This document shows, piece after piece, positions 27,797 through 38,338 of a stretch of DNA of 64,000 nt (position 1 is the stretch's first letter; each line of letters begins with the position of its first letter). The stretch lies in assembly GCF_003725535.1 (NCBI RefSeq), contig NZ_RJSF01000040.1, positions 843,507-907,506 on the forward strand. Reading direction: 5' to 3'. Under the pieces are notes generated by a model that saw only the letters and a program-made list of their open reading frames with translations, made no database searches and was not told the origin of the DNA. The DNA is from Nocardioides pocheonensis. GTDB taxonomy: Bacteria > Actinomycetota > Actinomycetes > Propionibacteriales > Nocardioidaceae. The position numbers and the translations under genes were made by a program.

Positions 27797-28255
27797 GTGA
27801 CCGAGGCCGAAGCAAGCCGCAGGAACCTCCTCACCGGCCTGGCCGCCGCCGGTGTCGCCCTCCCGCTGGTCGCGGCCTGCGGCAGCAGCGGCAGCGACTC
27901 CACCGGAACGGTGCCGTCCACCGGCACCTCGCCGACCGCCGCGGGTACGCCGGCCTCGGGCGGAGGAGGCGGCGGCGGGATCAAGACCTCGGAGATCCCG
28001 GTCGGCGGCGGCAAGATCTTCCCTGCGCAGAACATCGTCGTCACCCAGCCCACGGCCGGCCAGTTCAAGGCGTTCTCGGCGATCTGCACCCACCAGGGCT
28101 GCCCGGTGAACCGGGTCGCCGGCGGCACCATCGACTGCCCGTGCCACGGCAGCCAGTTCTCGATCGTGGACGGCTCGGTCAAGGGCGGTCTCGCGCAGAG
28201 GCCGCTGCCCGAGAAGACCGTGAAGGTCACCGGGGACACCCTGACCGTCACGTGA
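27797..28255 (+). CDS. Rieske [2Fe-2S] lipoprotein, Tat-exported
   Basis: The 152-residue protein has the twin-arginine signal SRRNLLTG, a hydrophobic stretch and lipobox LVAAC. A flexible Ser/Thr/Gly linker with seven consecutive glycines follows. The Rieske domain has CTHQGC and CPCHGSQF holding the cluster. It should be anchored to the outer face of the membrane. The start is GTG 27797 with AAAGG 8 bases upstream; a GTG 9 bases earlier is possible. The redox partner is unknown. The uvrA-Rieske-uvrC order is, to my memory, common in actinobacteria. Confidence 0.9.
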   Translation: MTEAEASRRNLLTGLAAAGVALPLVAACGSSGSDSTGTVPSTGTSPTAAGTPASGGGGGGGIKTSEIPVGGGKIFPAQNIVVTQPTAGQFKAFSAICTHQGCPVNRVAGGTIDCPCHGSQFSIVDGSVKGGLAQRPLPEKTVKVTGDTLTVT

Positions 28256-28296
28256 GGCCTGTCGGGCCTGTCGCCGCCCGCCCGTAGGGTTGCCAC

Positions 28297-30309
28297 GTGG
28301 CAGATCCGTCGACGTACAAGCCGAGGCAGGGGTCGATCCCCACCCGGCCCGGGGTCTACCGCTTCCGCGACAAGGACGGCCGCGTCGTCTACGTCGGCAA
28401 GGCGAAGAACCTCCGCGCCCGGCTGTCGTCGTACTTCCAGGACATCGCCAACCTGCACCCGCGCACGGCGACGATGGTGACCACGGCCGCCAGCGTCGAG
28501 TGGACGGTGGTCGCCACCGAGGTCGAGGCGCTCCAGCTGGAGTACTCCTGGATCAAGGAGTTCGACCCGCGCTTCAACGTGAAGTACCGCGACGACAAGT
28601 CCTACCCGTGGCTGGCGGTCACCCTCAACGAGGAGTTCCCCCGCGTGATGGTCGGGCGCGGGGCGAAGAAGAAGGGCGTGAAGTACTTCGGGCCCTACTC
28701 CCACGCGTGGGCGATCCGCGAGACCGTCGACCTGCTGCTCCGGGTGTTCCCGATGCGCTCGTGCAGCAACGGCGTGTTCAAGCGGTCCTCGCAGATCGGG
28801 CGGCCGTGCCTGCTCGGCTACATCGACAAGTGCGCGGCGCCCTGCGTGGGCCGGATCGACGCCGAGGAGCACCGCCGCATCGCCGAGGACTTCTGCGACT
28901 TCCTCGGCGGCCGCACCGACGCCTTCGTCCGCCGGGTCGAGCGCGAGATGTACGCCGCGTCCCAGGCCCAGGAGTACGAACGCGCCGCCCGGCTGCGTGA
29001 CGACCTCGGTGCGCTCAACAAGGCGCTGGAGAAGCAGGCGGTCGTCTTCGGCGACGGCACCGACGCCGACGTGATCGCCCTGGCGGAGGACCCCCTCGAG
29101 GTCGCCGTGCAGATCTTCCACGTCCGGTCGGGCCGCATCCGGGGCCAGCGCGGGTGGGTCGCCGACCGCGTGGAGGACCTGGACACCGGCGGACTGGTCG
29201 GCGAGTTCCTCCTCCAGCTGTACGCCGGCGAGGAGGGCGACGCGATCCCGCGCGAGATCCTCGTGCCCGCCCTGCCCGAGGACACCGCGACCTTCGAGCA
29301 GCTGCTCAGCGAGACCCGGGGGAGCCGCGTCCAGATCCGGGTGCCGCTCCGCGGTGACAAGCGGCAGCTGCAGAAGACCGTGGCGCAGAACGCCGGGCAG
29401 TCCCTCGCGCTGCACAAGACCCGCCGGGCCAGCGACCTCACCGCGCGCAACCAGGCGCTCGAGGAGATCCAGCGCGCGCTGGACCTTCCGTCGGCCCCGC
29501 TGCGGATCGAGTGCTACGACATCTCCAACCTGCAGGGCACCGAGGTGGTCGCCTCGATGGTGGTGTTCGAGGACGGTCTGGCGCGCAAGAGCGAGTACCG
29601 CAGGTTCGTGATCCGCAGCGTGGAGGGGCAGAACGACGTCGCGTCCATGCACGAGGTGATCACGCGCCGGTTCCGGCGGCTCCTGGACGAGCGCATCGAG
29701 CACGGCGCCGTGCCGGGCGGTGACCTGGGCGAGGGTGAGCGCTGGGGTGGCGAGGTGGACGCCCAGTCGGGTCCGCTGCTGGTCGACCCCGAGACCGGCA
29801 AGCCGCGCAAGTTCGCCTACACCCCGGGCCTGGTGGTCGTCGACGGCGGTCCACCGCAGGTCGCGGCGGCCCAGCGTGCCCTCGACGAGCTCGGCATCGA
29901 CGACATCCCGGTCTGCGGCCTGGCAAAGCGGCTCGAGGAGGTCTGGGTGCCGGGCGAGGCCGATCCGGTGATCCTCCCGCGCACCAGCGAGGGCCTCTAC
30001 CTGCTCCAGCGGATCCGCGACGAGGCGCACCGCTTCGCGATCACGCACCACCGCTCGCGACGGTCGAAGTCGATGGTGGAGAGCCTGCTCGACGACGTCC
30101 CCGGCCTGGGCGAGGTCCGCCGCAAGACCCTGATCAAGCACTTCGGGTCGCTGAAGAAGCTCCGGGCCGCGACGGTCGACGAGATCGCCCAGGTGCCGGG
30201 CATCGGACCCGCCACCGCCACCGCGATCGCCGAAGCGGTCGCACCGGACGGGGCCGCCCGCAAGACTGTCAGCGTCAACACCGCCACCGGAGAGATCGAG
30301 GAAGGCTGA
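28297..30309 (+). CDS. uvrC: excinuclease ABC subunit C
   Basis: The 670-residue protein has an N-terminal GIY-YIG nuclease domain ([20 protein letters not shown], residues ~19-42), a Cys-rich [18 protein letters not shown] segment, a UVR coiled-coil region near 210-235, an RNase H-like second nuclease ([20 protein letters not shown], later [13 protein letters not shown]) and a C-terminal helix-hairpin-helix pair ([32 protein letters not shown]). It makes both incisions around a lesion. GTG start. It heads the uvrC-rapZ-yvcK-whiA string. Confidence 0.98.
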   Translation: MADPSTYKPRQGSIPTRPGVYRFRDKDGRVVYVGKAKNLRARLSSYFQDIANLHPRTATMVTTAASVEWTVVATEVEALQLEYSWIKEFDPRFNVKYRDDKSYPWLAVTLNEEFPRVMVGRGAKKKGVKYFGPYSHAWAIRETVDLLLRVFPMRSCSNGVFKRSSQIGRPCLLGYIDKCAAPCVGRIDAEEHRRIAEDFCDFLGGRTDAFVRRVEREMYAASQAQEYERAARLRDDLGALNKALEKQAVVFGDGTDADVIALAEDPLEVAVQIFHVRSGRIRGQRGWVADRVEDLDTGGLVGEFLLQLYAGEEGDAIPREILVPALPEDTATFEQLLSETRGSRVQIRVPLRGDKRQLQKTVAQNAGQSLALHKTRRASDLTARNQALEEIQRALDLPSAPLRIECYDISNLQGTEVVASMVVFEDGLARKSEYRRFVIRSVEGQNDVASMHEVITRRFRRLLDERIEHGAVPGGDLGEGERWGGEVDAQSGPLLVDPETGKPRKFAYTPGLVVVDGGPPQVAAAQRALDELGIDDIPVCGLAKRLEEVWVPGEADPVILPRTSEGLYLLQRIRDEAHRFAITHHRSRRSKSMVESLLDDVPGLGEVRRKTLIKHFGSLKKLRAATVDEIAQVPGIGPATATAIAEAVAPDGAARKTVSVNTATGEIEEG

Positions 30310-30310
30310 C

Positions 30311-31234
30311 ATGGCCGCACAGTTGGGTCCCGGGGTCGAGGACACCGGCGAGTTCCCTGCGGTCGGGTCCAGCGACCAGCTCGGCGAGCTCGTCGTGGTC
30401 ACCGGCATGACGGGAGCGGGCCGGAGCACCGCGGCCAAGGAGCTCGAGGACCTCGGCTACTTCGTCGTCGACAACCTGCCGCCCGAGCTGGTCACCGAGG
30501 TGGTCCGGCTCGTCGACGAGCAGAAGGGCCGCGACCAGCCGATCGCCGTGGTCGTCGACGTCCGCGGCGGCACGTCCTTCCACTCGTTGCGCGAGCAGTT
30601 GGCGCAGCACCTGCCGACCCGGCGTACCTCCATGCTGTTCCTCGAGGCCGACGACGACATCCTCGTCCGCCGGCAGGAGGCGGCCCGGCGGCCGCACCCG
30701 CTGCAGGCGGGCGGCCGGCTGATCGAGGGCATCGATCGCGAGCGCAGCGTGATGACCCAGCTGCGCGGTGACGCCGACGTCGTCATCGACACCACCCCGC
30801 TCAACGTCCACCAGCTCAAGGACAAGGTCGCGCAGGCGTTCGGCGACCCCGGCACGACGGCGCTCAAGGTCACGGTGGTGAGCTTCGGGTTCAAGTACGG
30901 CGTGCCGGTCGACGCCGACCTCCTCGCCGACATGCGGTTCCTGCCCAACCCGTACTGGGTCCCCGAGCTGCGCGACTTCACCGGGCGCGACGACGACGTC
31001 GCCAAGTACGTCCTCGACCGCGAGGACACCCAGACCTTCCTGGAGCGCTACGTCCCCGTGGTGCAGACCGTGGGGGAGGGCTACCTGCGCGAGGGCAAGC
31101 GGTTCATGACGATCGCGATCGGCTGCACCGGCGGCAAGCACCGCAGCGTCGCGATGGCCGAGGAGATCGCCGCGAGGCTGCGGACGCTCGGTCTCGACGC
31201 GCAGGCCACCCACCGCGATCTCGGCCGGGAATGA
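30311..31234 (+). CDS. rapZ: RapZ/YvcJ family nucleotide-binding protein
   Basis: The 307-residue protein has a P-loop variant GMTGAGRST, the GYFVVDNLPPELV block and a C-terminal domain ending in AIGCTGGKHRSVAMAEEIA. The P-loop Lys is replaced by Arg, as I recall for actinobacterial members. In E. coli RapZ is an RNase adapter for GlmZ; in Gram-positives YvcJ binds nucleotides and affects competence or cell-wall metabolism. The role here is uncertain. One base separates it from the uvrC stop. Confidence 0.93.
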   Translation: MAAQLGPGVEDTGEFPAVGSSDQLGELVVVTGMTGAGRSTAAKELEDLGYFVVDNLPPELVTEVVRLVDEQKGRDQPIAVVVDVRGGTSFHSLREQLAQHLPTRRTSMLFLEADDDILVRRQEAARRPHPLQAGGRLIEGIDRERSVMTQLRGDADVVIDTTPLNVHQLKDKVAQAFGDPGTTALKVTVVSFGFKYGVPVDADLLADMRFLPNPYWVPELRDFTGRDDDVAKYVLDREDTQTFLERYVPVVQTVGEGYLREGKRFMTIAIGCTGGKHRSVAMAEEIAARLRTLGLDAQATHRDLGRE

Positions 31235-31259
31235 CCGCGCATGACGGGACGGTGACCTC

Positions 31260-32213
31260 GTGACCTGGACCTCCGAGCCGGCGGTGGTGGCCCTCGGCGG
31301 CGGCCACGGCCTGGCCGCCTCGCTGGCCGCGCTGCGCCGGCTCACCCCCGACCTCACCGCGGTCGTCACCGTGGCCGACAACGGCGGCTCCTCGGGCCGG
31401 CTCCGCGAGGAGTTCGGCGTCCTTCCACCGGGCGACCTGCGCATGGCGCTCGCCGCGTTGTGCGGCGACGACCGGTGGGGCCAGACCTGGGCCCGCGTGC
31501 TGCAGCACCGCTTCGAGTCCGACGGTGAGATGGACGGGCACTCCGTCGGCAACCTGCTGATCGTGGCGCTCTGGCAGCTGCTCGGCGACCACGTGGTCGG
31601 CCTCGACTGGGTGGGCAGCCTGCTCGGAGCCCGGGGACGCGTGCTGCCGATGGCGGTCACCCCGCTCGACATCATGGCCAGGGTCCGCGGCGTGAGCCCG
31701 GACGCCCCCGACGAGGTCAGCACGGTCCAGGGCCAGGTCGCGGTCGCCACCACGCCCGGGGAGGTCCTCGAGGTGAGCCTGGAGCCCGCCGACCCGAAGG
31801 CCTGCCCCGAGGCGACCCGCGCCATCGGCGAGGCCGACTGGGTCGTGCTCGGGCCGGGCTCGTGGTACTCCTCGGTGATCCCGCACCTGCTGGTCCCCGA
31901 CCTCCGCGCGGCCCTTGCCACGACCCCGGGGAACGTCGTCGTGACGCTCAACCTGGAGGCCCAGCCCGGCGAGACCGAGGGGTACACCCCCGACGACCAC
32001 CTCGCCGTCCTGCACCGCACCGCGCCCGACCTGCGGATCCACACCGTGCTCGCCGACCCCGCGTCGGTGCCGGACGCCGCCTCGCTCGAGACCATGACTC
32101 GCGAGCTCGGGGCGCGCCTGGTCCTCGCCGACGTCGCGCTCGACGGCGTACCAGGGCAGCACGATCCCGAGAAACTTGCCCGAGCGTATGCGCGCGTCAC
32201 CAGGGCGAACTAA
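31260..32213 (+). CDS. yvcK: YvcK/CofD-like gluconeogenesis factor
   Basis: The 317-residue protein has [18 protein letters not shown] at the N-terminus, [16 protein letters not shown] and [14 protein letters not shown]. These are the substrate-binding loops shared with Cof[16 protein letters not shown] is the second family block. YvcK binds UDP-sugars and links carbon metabolism to cell-wall synthesis in Gram-positives. GTG start 31260, between rapZ and whiA as in other actinobacteria. Confidence 0.93.
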   Translation: MTWTSEPAVVALGGGHGLAASLAALRRLTPDLTAVVTVADNGGSSGRLREEFGVLPPGDLRMALAALCGDDRWGQTWARVLQHRFESDGEMDGHSVGNLLIVALWQLLGDHVVGLDWVGSLLGARGRVLPMAVTPLDIMARVRGVSPDAPDEVSTVQGQVAVATTPGEVLEVSLEPADPKACPEATRAIGEADWVVLGPGSWYSSVIPHLLVPDLRAALATTPGNVVVTLNLEAQPGETEGYTPDDHLAVLHRTAPDLRIHTVLADPASVPDAASLETMTRELGARLVLADVALDGVPGQHDPEKLARAYARVTRAN

Positions 32214-32223
32214 GGTGGCGCGC

Positions 32224-33210
32224 ATGGCGATGACGGCGCAGGTGAAGGCGGAACTGGCCAACACAGCGGTGACGAAGACCTGCTGCCGAAAGTCCGAGGT
32301 TTCGTCGATGCTGCGCTTCGCCGACTCGCTCCACCTGGTCAACGGCGGCATCGTCGTCGAGGCCGAGCTGGACACCGGGGCCGCGGCGCGCCGTCTCCGC
32401 AAGGACATCGCCGAGGTCTTCGGCCACGACTCCGAGGTGGTCATGCTCAAGAGCAACGGCCTGCGCCGCGGCACCCACTACATCGTCCGGGTCGCGCGCG
32501 ACGGTGAGTCGCTGGCGCGCCAGACCGGCCTCATCGACCAGCGCAACCGGCCGGTGCGCGGCCTCCCGCCGCAGGTGGTCTCGGGCTCGGGGTGCGACGC
32601 GGTCGCGGCCTGGCGCGGTGCCTTCCTCGCCCACGGGTCCCTGACCGAGCCGGGGCGCTCCAGCTCGCTCGAGGTGACCTGCCCGGGGCCCGAGGCCGCG
32701 CTCGCCCTGGTCGGGTCGGCCCGCCGGCTCGGCATCTCGGCCAAGGCGCGCGAGGTCCGCGGCGTCGACCGGGTGGTGATCCGTGACGGCGACGCGATCG
32801 GTCAGCTGCTCACCCGCCTGGGCGCCCACGAGTCCCTGCTCGCCTGGGAGGAGCGGCGGATGCGCCGCGAGGTCCGGGCGACCGCCAACCGGCTCGCGAA
32901 CTTCGACGACGCCAACCTGCGCCGGTCGGCGCGTGCGGCGGTGGCCGCCGGGGCCCGGGTCGAGCGCGCCCTGGAGATCCTCGGCGACGACATTCCCGAC
33001 CACCTCCAGCTCGCCGGCCGGCTCCGGCTCGAGCACAAGCAGGCCTCGCTCGAGGAGCTCGGTCAGCTGCACGAACCCGTGCTCACCAAGGATGCGATCG
33101 CCGGTCGGATCCGGCGGCTGCTCGCCATGGCCGACAAGCGTGCGGAGGAGCTCGGCATCCCCGACACGGAGGCGTCCCTGACCCCGGAGATGCTCGCCGA
33201 GGAGGCTTGA
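32224..33210 (+). CDS. whiA: sporulation/division regulator WhiA
   Basis: The 328-residue protein begins [21 protein letters not shown]. It has the degenerate LAGLIDADG-like fold ([20 protein letters not shown]) and a C-terminal DNA-binding helix-turn-helix ([20 protein letters not shown]-type segment). In Streptomyces WhiA works with WhiB on developmental and cell-division genes. ATG 32224 has AAGGTGG about 6 bases upstream; the frame stays open into yvcK but the homology starts here. Confidence 0.96.
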   Translation: MAMTAQVKAELANTAVTKTCCRKSEVSSMLRFADSLHLVNGGIVVEAELDTGAAARRLRKDIAEVFGHDSEVVMLKSNGLRRGTHYIVRVARDGESLARQTGLIDQRNRPVRGLPPQVVSGSGCDAVAAWRGAFLAHGSLTEPGRSSSLEVTCPGPEAALALVGSARRLGISAKAREVRGVDRVVIRDGDAIGQLLTRLGAHESLLAWEERRMRREVRATANRLANFDDANLRRSARAAVAAGARVERALEILGDDIPDHLQLAGRLRLEHKQASLEELGQLHEPVLTKDAIAGRIRRLLAMADKRAEELGIPDTEASLTPEMLAEEA

Positions 33211-33287
33211 GACCCCGGTCCGCGGGACCTTCGACTGTTACTCGCACGTAGGCCGGACAGCCCGTTCGCGCTGGCGCACGTCCGCGA

Positions 33288-33293
33288 TAGGGT
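33288..33293 (+). promoter_or_regulatory. candidate sigma-A -10 box upstream of gap
   Basis: TAGGGT fits the actinobacterial TAnnnT -10 pattern, with TTCGCG 17 bases upstream (33265-33270). It sits in the 129-base gap between whiA and gap, about 45 bases before the gap start codon. This is a pattern match only. Confidence 0.45.
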
Positions 33294-33300
33294 CGAGTGA

Positions 33301-34335
<1,035 letters not shown>

Positions 34336-34336
34336 G

Positions 34337-35542
34337 ATGGCGGGGATCGCTGCATCTGATCTGAGCGGTCTGGGCGATCTTCGAGGCAAGCGGGTGCTGG
34401 TCCGCTCGGACCTGAACGTGCCGCTGGACGGTGAGCAGATCACCGACGACGGACGCATCCGCGCCAGCCTGCCCACGATCCGGCAGCTGCTCGACCAGGG
34501 CGCGCGCGTGGTCGTGATGGCGCACCTCGGCCGGCCGAAGGGAGCGCCCGACCCGGCGTACTCCCTGAAGCCGGTGGCGGTCCGCCTCGGCGAGCTGCTC
34601 GGCACCACGGTCGTCTTCGCCCCCGACACGGTGGGGGAGTCGGCCCGGGCCGCCGTGGCCGGACTCGAGGACGGGCAGGTCACCCTGCTGGAGAACGTGC
34701 GGTTCAACGCCGGCGAGACCAGCAAGGACGACGCCGAGCGTGGTGCGTTCGCCGACCAGCTCGCCGCCCTCGGTGACGCGTTCGTCAGCGACGGCTTCGG
34801 GGTCGTGCACCGCAAGCAGGCGTCCGTGTACGACGTCGCGCAGCGCCTCCCGCACGCGATGGGCGGGCTGGTGGCCCGGGAGATCGACGTGCTGCGCCGG
34901 CTGACCGAGTCGCCCGAGCGGCCGTACGTCGTCGTCCTCGGCGGCTCCAAGGTGTCCGACAAGCTCGCGGTGATCGACAACCTGCTCGGCAAGGCCGACC
35001 GGCTGCTGATCGGCGGCGGGATGGTCTTCACCTTCCTCAAGGCGCTCGGTCACGGCGTCGGGTCGAGCCTCCTCGAGGACGACCAGGTCGACATCTGTCG
35101 CGAGTACCTCCGCCGCGCGGAGGACTCCGGCGTCGACATCGTGCTTCCGACCGACATCGTGGTGGCCGCCGAGTTCAAGGCGGATTCGGAGCCGAAGGTG
35201 GTCCCCGCCGACGCGATTCCGGACGACATGATGGGCCTCGACATCGGTCCCGACTCAGGCGCTGCGTTCGCGGAGGCGATCCGCGGTGCGCGCACCGTCT
35301 TCTGGAACGGCCCCATGGGCGTGTTCGAGTTCCCGGCCTTCGCCGAGGGCACGCGGGCGGTCGCCCAGGCGCTGACCGAGGTCGACGGGCTCTCGGTCGT
35401 CGGCGGTGGTGACTCCGCAGCGGCGGTGCGCCGACTCGGTTTCGCCGACGACGCGTTCGGCCACATCTCCACCGGGGGCGGCGCGAGCCTGGAGTACCTC
35501 GAGGGCAAGACCCTCCCGGGCATCGACGTCCTCGACGCCTGA
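34337..35542 (+). CDS. pgk: phosphoglycerate kinase
   Basis: The 401-residue two-domain kinase has [28 protein letters not shown] (substrate Arg/His), [19 protein letters not shown]-type linker residues and the nucleotide loop [11 protein letters not shown], followed by [13 protein letters not shown]. It makes ATP from 1,3-bisphosphoglycerate. ATG 34337, directly after the gap stop. Confidence 0.98.
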   Translation: MAGIAASDLSGLGDLRGKRVLVRSDLNVPLDGEQITDDGRIRASLPTIRQLLDQGARVVVMAHLGRPKGAPDPAYSLKPVAVRLGELLGTTVVFAPDTVGESARAAVAGLEDGQVTLLENVRFNAGETSKDDAERGAFADQLAALGDAFVSDGFGVVHRKQASVYDVAQRLPHAMGGLVAREIDVLRRLTESPERPYVVVLGGSKVSDKLAVIDNLLGKADRLLIGGGMVFTFLKALGHGVGSSLLEDDQVDICREYLRRAEDSGVDIVLPTDIVVAAEFKADSEPKVVPADAIPDDMMGLDIGPDSGAAFAEAIRGARTVFWNGPMGVFEFPAFAEGTRAVAQALTEVDGLSVVGGGDSAAAVRRLGFADDAFGHISTGGGASLEYLEGKTLPGIDVLDA

Positions 35543-35553
35543 AACACCCGCCG

Positions 35554-35578
35554 GGTGGTCGATCCTGTCGACACCACC
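35554..35578. repeat. short imperfect inverted repeat before tpiA
   Basis: The element begins GGTGGTCGATCCTGTCGA and ends ACCACC, with complementary ends. It fills the 58-base gap between pgk and tpiA. It is a diverged relative of the palindromic family in the first 16 kb, or an independent hairpin. Confidence 0.5.
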
Positions 35579-35600
35579 TCGACCTGAAAGCAGACCCTGA

Positions 35601-36398
35601 ATGGCGAAGAACTCGCGCGTGCCCCTGATGGCCGGCAACTGGAAGAGCAACTTGAACCATCTCGAGGCCGTGCACCTCGTGCAGAAGCTGGCGCTCACGC
35701 TGGCCGACAAGAAGCACGACTTCGGCAAGGTCGAGGTGGTCGTCGTGCCGCCGTTCACCGACCTGCGCTCGGTGCAGACGCTCGTCGACGGCGACCGGCT
35801 CCAGATCCGGTACGGCGCCCAGGACGTGTCCGAGCACGACGGTGGCGCCTACACCGGCGAGATCGCCGCGTCGATGCTGGCCAAGCTCGGCTGCAGCTAC
35901 GTGGTGGTCGGCCACTCGGAGCGCCGCGAGTACCACCACGAGGACGACGCGCTGGTGAACGCGAAGGCGCACAAGGCGCTTGCCGCGGGCATGACGCCGA
36001 TCGTGTGCGTCGGCGAGGGCCTCGAGATCCGCAAGGAGGGCCGGCACGTCGAGCACACGCTCGCGCAGCTCGACGGCTCGCTCGCCGAGTTCACCGCCGA
36101 GCAGGTCGCCGGCTTGGTGATCGCCTACGAACCGGTGTGGGCGATCGGCACCGGCGAGGTCGCGACCCCCGAGGACGCGCAGGAGGTCTGCGCGGCGATC
36201 CGTGCGCGGATCGGCGAGGTCCACGGTGCCGACGCCGCGGACGGCGTACGCGTGCTGTACGGCGGGTCGGTCAAGGCGAGCAACGTCGCGGGCATCATGC
36301 AGAAGGCCGACGTCGACGGCGCCCTCGTCGGCGGTGCCAGCCTCCAGGCGGACGAGTTCGGCGGGATCTGCCGGTTCTACGACATGCCTGTGCTCTGA
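35601..36398 (+). CDS. tpiA: triosephosphate isomerase
   Basis: The 265-residue TIM barrel has [10 protein letters not shown] (catalytic Lys), [14 protein letters not shown] (catalytic His), [17 protein letters not shown] (catalytic Glu) and the phosphate-binding [16 protein letters not shown]. It interconverts dihydroxyacetone phosphate and glyceraldehyde-3-phosphate. ATG 35601 with a short purine-rich stretch before it. Confidence 0.98.
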   Translation: MAKNSRVPLMAGNWKSNLNHLEAVHLVQKLALTLADKKHDFGKVEVVVVPPFTDLRSVQTLVDGDRLQIRYGAQDVSEHDGGAYTGEIAASMLAKLGCSYVVVGHSERREYHHEDDALVNAKAHKALAAGMTPIVCVGEGLEIRKEGRHVEHTLAQLDGSLAEFTAEQVAGLVIAYEPVWAIGTGEVATPEDAQEVCAAIRARIGEVHGADAADGVRVLYGGSVKASNVAGIMQKADVDGALVGGASLQADEFGGICRFYDMPVL

Positions 36399-36443
36399 CG
36401 GCCCAGTGCCTCATTCAGCACTGCGTCAGTTAGGATTCCCGGC

Positions 36444-36680
36444 GTGATCACCGTTTTCGAGATCCTGCTCGTCATCAGCAGCCTGCTGATGATCCTGCTC
36501 GTGCTGCTGCACAAGGGCCGTGGGGGCGGCCTGTCCGACATGTTCGGGGGCGGAGTTTCGAGCGGCCTCGGTGGCTCGTCCGTCGCCGAGCGGAACCTCG
36601 ACCGGATCACGATCGGCATCGGCCTGGTCTGGTTCGCGTGCGTGATCGGTCTCGGGCTCCTGCTCAAGACCAGCAACTGA
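36444..36680 (+). CDS. secG: preprotein translocase subunit SecG
   Basis: The 78-residue protein has two transmembrane helices (VFEILLVISSLLMILLVLL and ITIGIGLVWFACVIGLGLLL) separated by a Gly-rich loop (KGRGGGLSDMFGGGVSSGLG). This is the usual SecG layout. It helps SecYE-SecA export. GTG start. Its place between tpiA and rbpA is familiar in actinobacteria. Confidence 0.94.
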   Translation: MITVFEILLVISSLLMILLVLLHKGRGGGLSDMFGGGVSSGLGGSSVAERNLDRITIGIGLVWFACVIGLGLLLKTSN

Positions 36681-36720
36681 CCCCCCGAAGCGCACTCGCG
36701 CGGACTGAGAAGGAGACCTG

Positions 36721-37080
36721 GTGGCCGGCGGAGGAAACGCCATTCGTGGCAGCCGTGTGGGTGCAGGGCCCATGGGCGAGGCCGAGCGCGGTGAGGCCGC
36801 GCCTCGTCAGAACGTCACGTACTTCTGCTCCCGCGAGCACCGCACGCTGATCGCGTTCGCCGTCGAGGCGCAGGTCCCGGACTCCTGGGACTGCCCCCGG
36901 TGCGGCCTGCCGGCCAGCCTCGACTCGGACAACCCGCCCCCGCCGGTGAAGATCGAGCCGTACAAGACCCACCTCGCCTACGTGAAGGAGCGTCGCTCGG
37001 ACGCCGAGGCGAAGGACATCCTCGAAGAGGCCCTGCAGACGCTGCGCACCCGCCGCAAGAACGGCGAAGTCATCTTCTGA
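36721..37080 (+). CDS. rbpA: RNA polymerase-binding protein RbpA
   Basis: The 119-residue protein begins MAGGGNAIRGSRVGAGPMGE (the sigma/core-interacting N-tail and basic linker), then QNVTYFCSREHRTLIAFA and DCPRCGLPASLD (C..H..CxxC zinc-binding core). It ends with the sigma-interacting helices EAKDILEEALQTLRTRRKNG. RbpA binds group 1 sigma factors and stabilises open complexes. GTG start with GAAGGAGA upstream. Confidence 0.97.
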   Translation: MAGGGNAIRGSRVGAGPMGEAERGEAAPRQNVTYFCSREHRTLIAFAVEAQVPDSWDCPRCGLPASLDSDNPPPPVKIEPYKTHLAYVKERRSDAEAKDILEEALQTLRTRRKNGEVIF

Positions 37081-37082
37081 CC

Positions 37083-37200
37083 GCCGAGCGGGCACTGCTG
37101 CTGCGCACAACGACGCCGAGCGGGCACTGCTGCTTCGTTGCTGTGCGCTGACAGGGCAGGGCGGCTGGCTAGCTGTACGGCGAGCGGGCAGCGCTGCTGC
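37083..37200. repeat. direct repeats upstream of the DUF559-like gene
   Basis: GCCGAGCGGGCACTGCTGCT occurs exactly at 37083-37102 and 37115-37134, with a variant (GGCGAGCGGGCAGCGCTGCT) at 37179-37198. They begin three bases after the rbpA stop. Their core is the reverse complement of the unit repeated on the other side of the next gene, apart from a CACTG/CAGTG difference. Confidence 0.9.
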
Positions 37201-37249
37201 CTGTGGAGGACGTCCGCGCGAGCGGGACGGTGTCCTCGATCCTGAGGCG

Positions 37250-38215
37250 ATGAGAGCCTCGGAGTGGATGGGCGACGCGCAGCTGCTGGGAAGCACGTTT
37301 CCGTTGCCCCTCGACGCGCCGTTCACGGCGGCGATGGCGGATGACGCCGGCGTGAGCAAGAACCACCTCAGGACATTGGTGCGCGAGGGGCTTCTTCGCC
37401 GCGTGCTGATGGGCGTCTACGCGGCAGCTCAGGCGCCCGGTTCGGTGCTGTTCCGCGCGCGAGCCCTCGGTCTCGTCGTACCTGAGTGTGCCGTGATCAC
37501 CGACCGCACCGCGGCCTGGCTCCACGGAGCTCCGGTGCTGGAACGGGGCGCACACCTCGAAGCGCCGCCGATCAGCGTGTGCGAGAGAGTCGACAGCCGG
37601 GTACGCCGGGCAGGCGTCGACGGTCGCCGACGCCAGCTGCGCGACTCTGACGTCATGAGCCTGCACGGCCTGATCGTCACCACCCCGATGAGGACCGGGC
37701 TCGACCTCGGGCGGCGCTTGTGGCGCTTCGATGCGTTGGCCGCCATCGATGGCGTCCTGCGACTCGGCGTCGATCAGGATCATCTCCTGGAGCAGATCGA
37801 GCGGTTCCGAGGTCACCGCGGGGTCCGCCAGCTGCGGTGGATCGCGCCGCTCGGCGACGGCCGAGCCGAGTCACCGGGCGAGTCGGCGCTGCGGTTGCAC
37901 TGGTACGACGCCGGGCTGCCTCCACCGGAGCCGCAGTTCGCGATCCGTGACGACGACGGGCGCGAGATCTACCGGCTCGACGTACCGGCACCCGAGGTGA
38001 GGTACGCGGCGGAGTACGACGGCGAGGAGTTCCACAGCAAGGAGGCAGATCGCGCGCACGACCTGGAGCGTCGGGAATGGATCAGCCGGGAACGACACTG
38101 GACGGTCGCCGCCTTCGGCAAGGACGACGTGTACGGCCGGACGACGGACATCACCCGCCGGCTGAGGGTCGGGTTCACGGCAGCCAGGCGCTCGGTCAGC
38201 TTCTGGGTGCCCTGA
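37250..38215 (+). CDS. AbiEi-like winged-helix/DUF559-like nuclease-fold protein
   Basis: This 321-residue protein has two parts. The N-terminal ~150 residues resemble the AbiEi antitoxin domain of actinobacterial proteins: a winged-helix part (AGVSKNHLRTLVREGLLRRV) and VITDRTAAWLHGAPV, then GLIVTTPMRTGLDLGRRL. The C-terminal ~110 residues have the layout of a PD-(D/E)xK-type domain: E211 (GESALR), D244 (YRLDVPAP) and E255-Y-D257-G with H262 (AAEYDGEEFH). Such proteins are multicopy in many actinobacteria and have no proven role. No partner toxin gene is adjacent. It interrupts a housekeeping neighbourhood and is bracketed by inverted short repeats, which suggests a mobile cassette. ATG 37250; ATG 37268 is an alternative. 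Confidence 0.85.
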   Translation: MRASEWMGDAQLLGSTFPLPLDAPFTAAMADDAGVSKNHLRTLVREGLLRRVLMGVYAAAQAPGSVLFRARALGLVVPECAVITDRTAAWLHGAPVLERGAHLEAPPISVCERVDSRVRRAGVDGRRRQLRDSDVMSLHGLIVTTPMRTGLDLGRRLWRFDALAAIDGVLRLGVDQDHLLEQIERFRGHRGVRQLRWIAPLGDGRAESPGESALRLHWYDAGLPPPEPQFAIRDDDGREIYRLDVPAPEVRYAAEYDGEEFHSKEADRAHDLERREWISRERHWTVAAFGKDDVYGRTTDITRRLRVGFTAARRSVSFWVP

Positions 38216-38218
38216 GTC

Positions 38219-38338
38219 GCACTGCCCGCTCGGCGTGCTCGAGCGCAGCCGCACTGCCCGCTCGGCGTACTCGAGCGCAGCCGCATCGCCCGCTCGGCGT
38301 ACTCGAGCGCAGCCGCACCGCCCGCTCGGCGGCTTCAG
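38219..38338. repeat. 32-bp tandem repeat, about 3.7 copies
   Basis: Units at 38219-38250, 38251-38282 and 38283-38314, with a partial unit at 38315-38338, share the core GCACTGCCCGCTCGGCG followed by a CTCGAGCG-containing half. Copies differ by one to three bases. The array fills the gap between the DUF559-like stop and the convergent pgl stop. Copies are directly adjacent with no spacers, so it is not CRISPR. Confidence 0.95.

Noticed and set aside
38219-38338. Possible CRISPR array
   Set aside because: Units are directly adjacent with no spacers and no cas genes are nearby.
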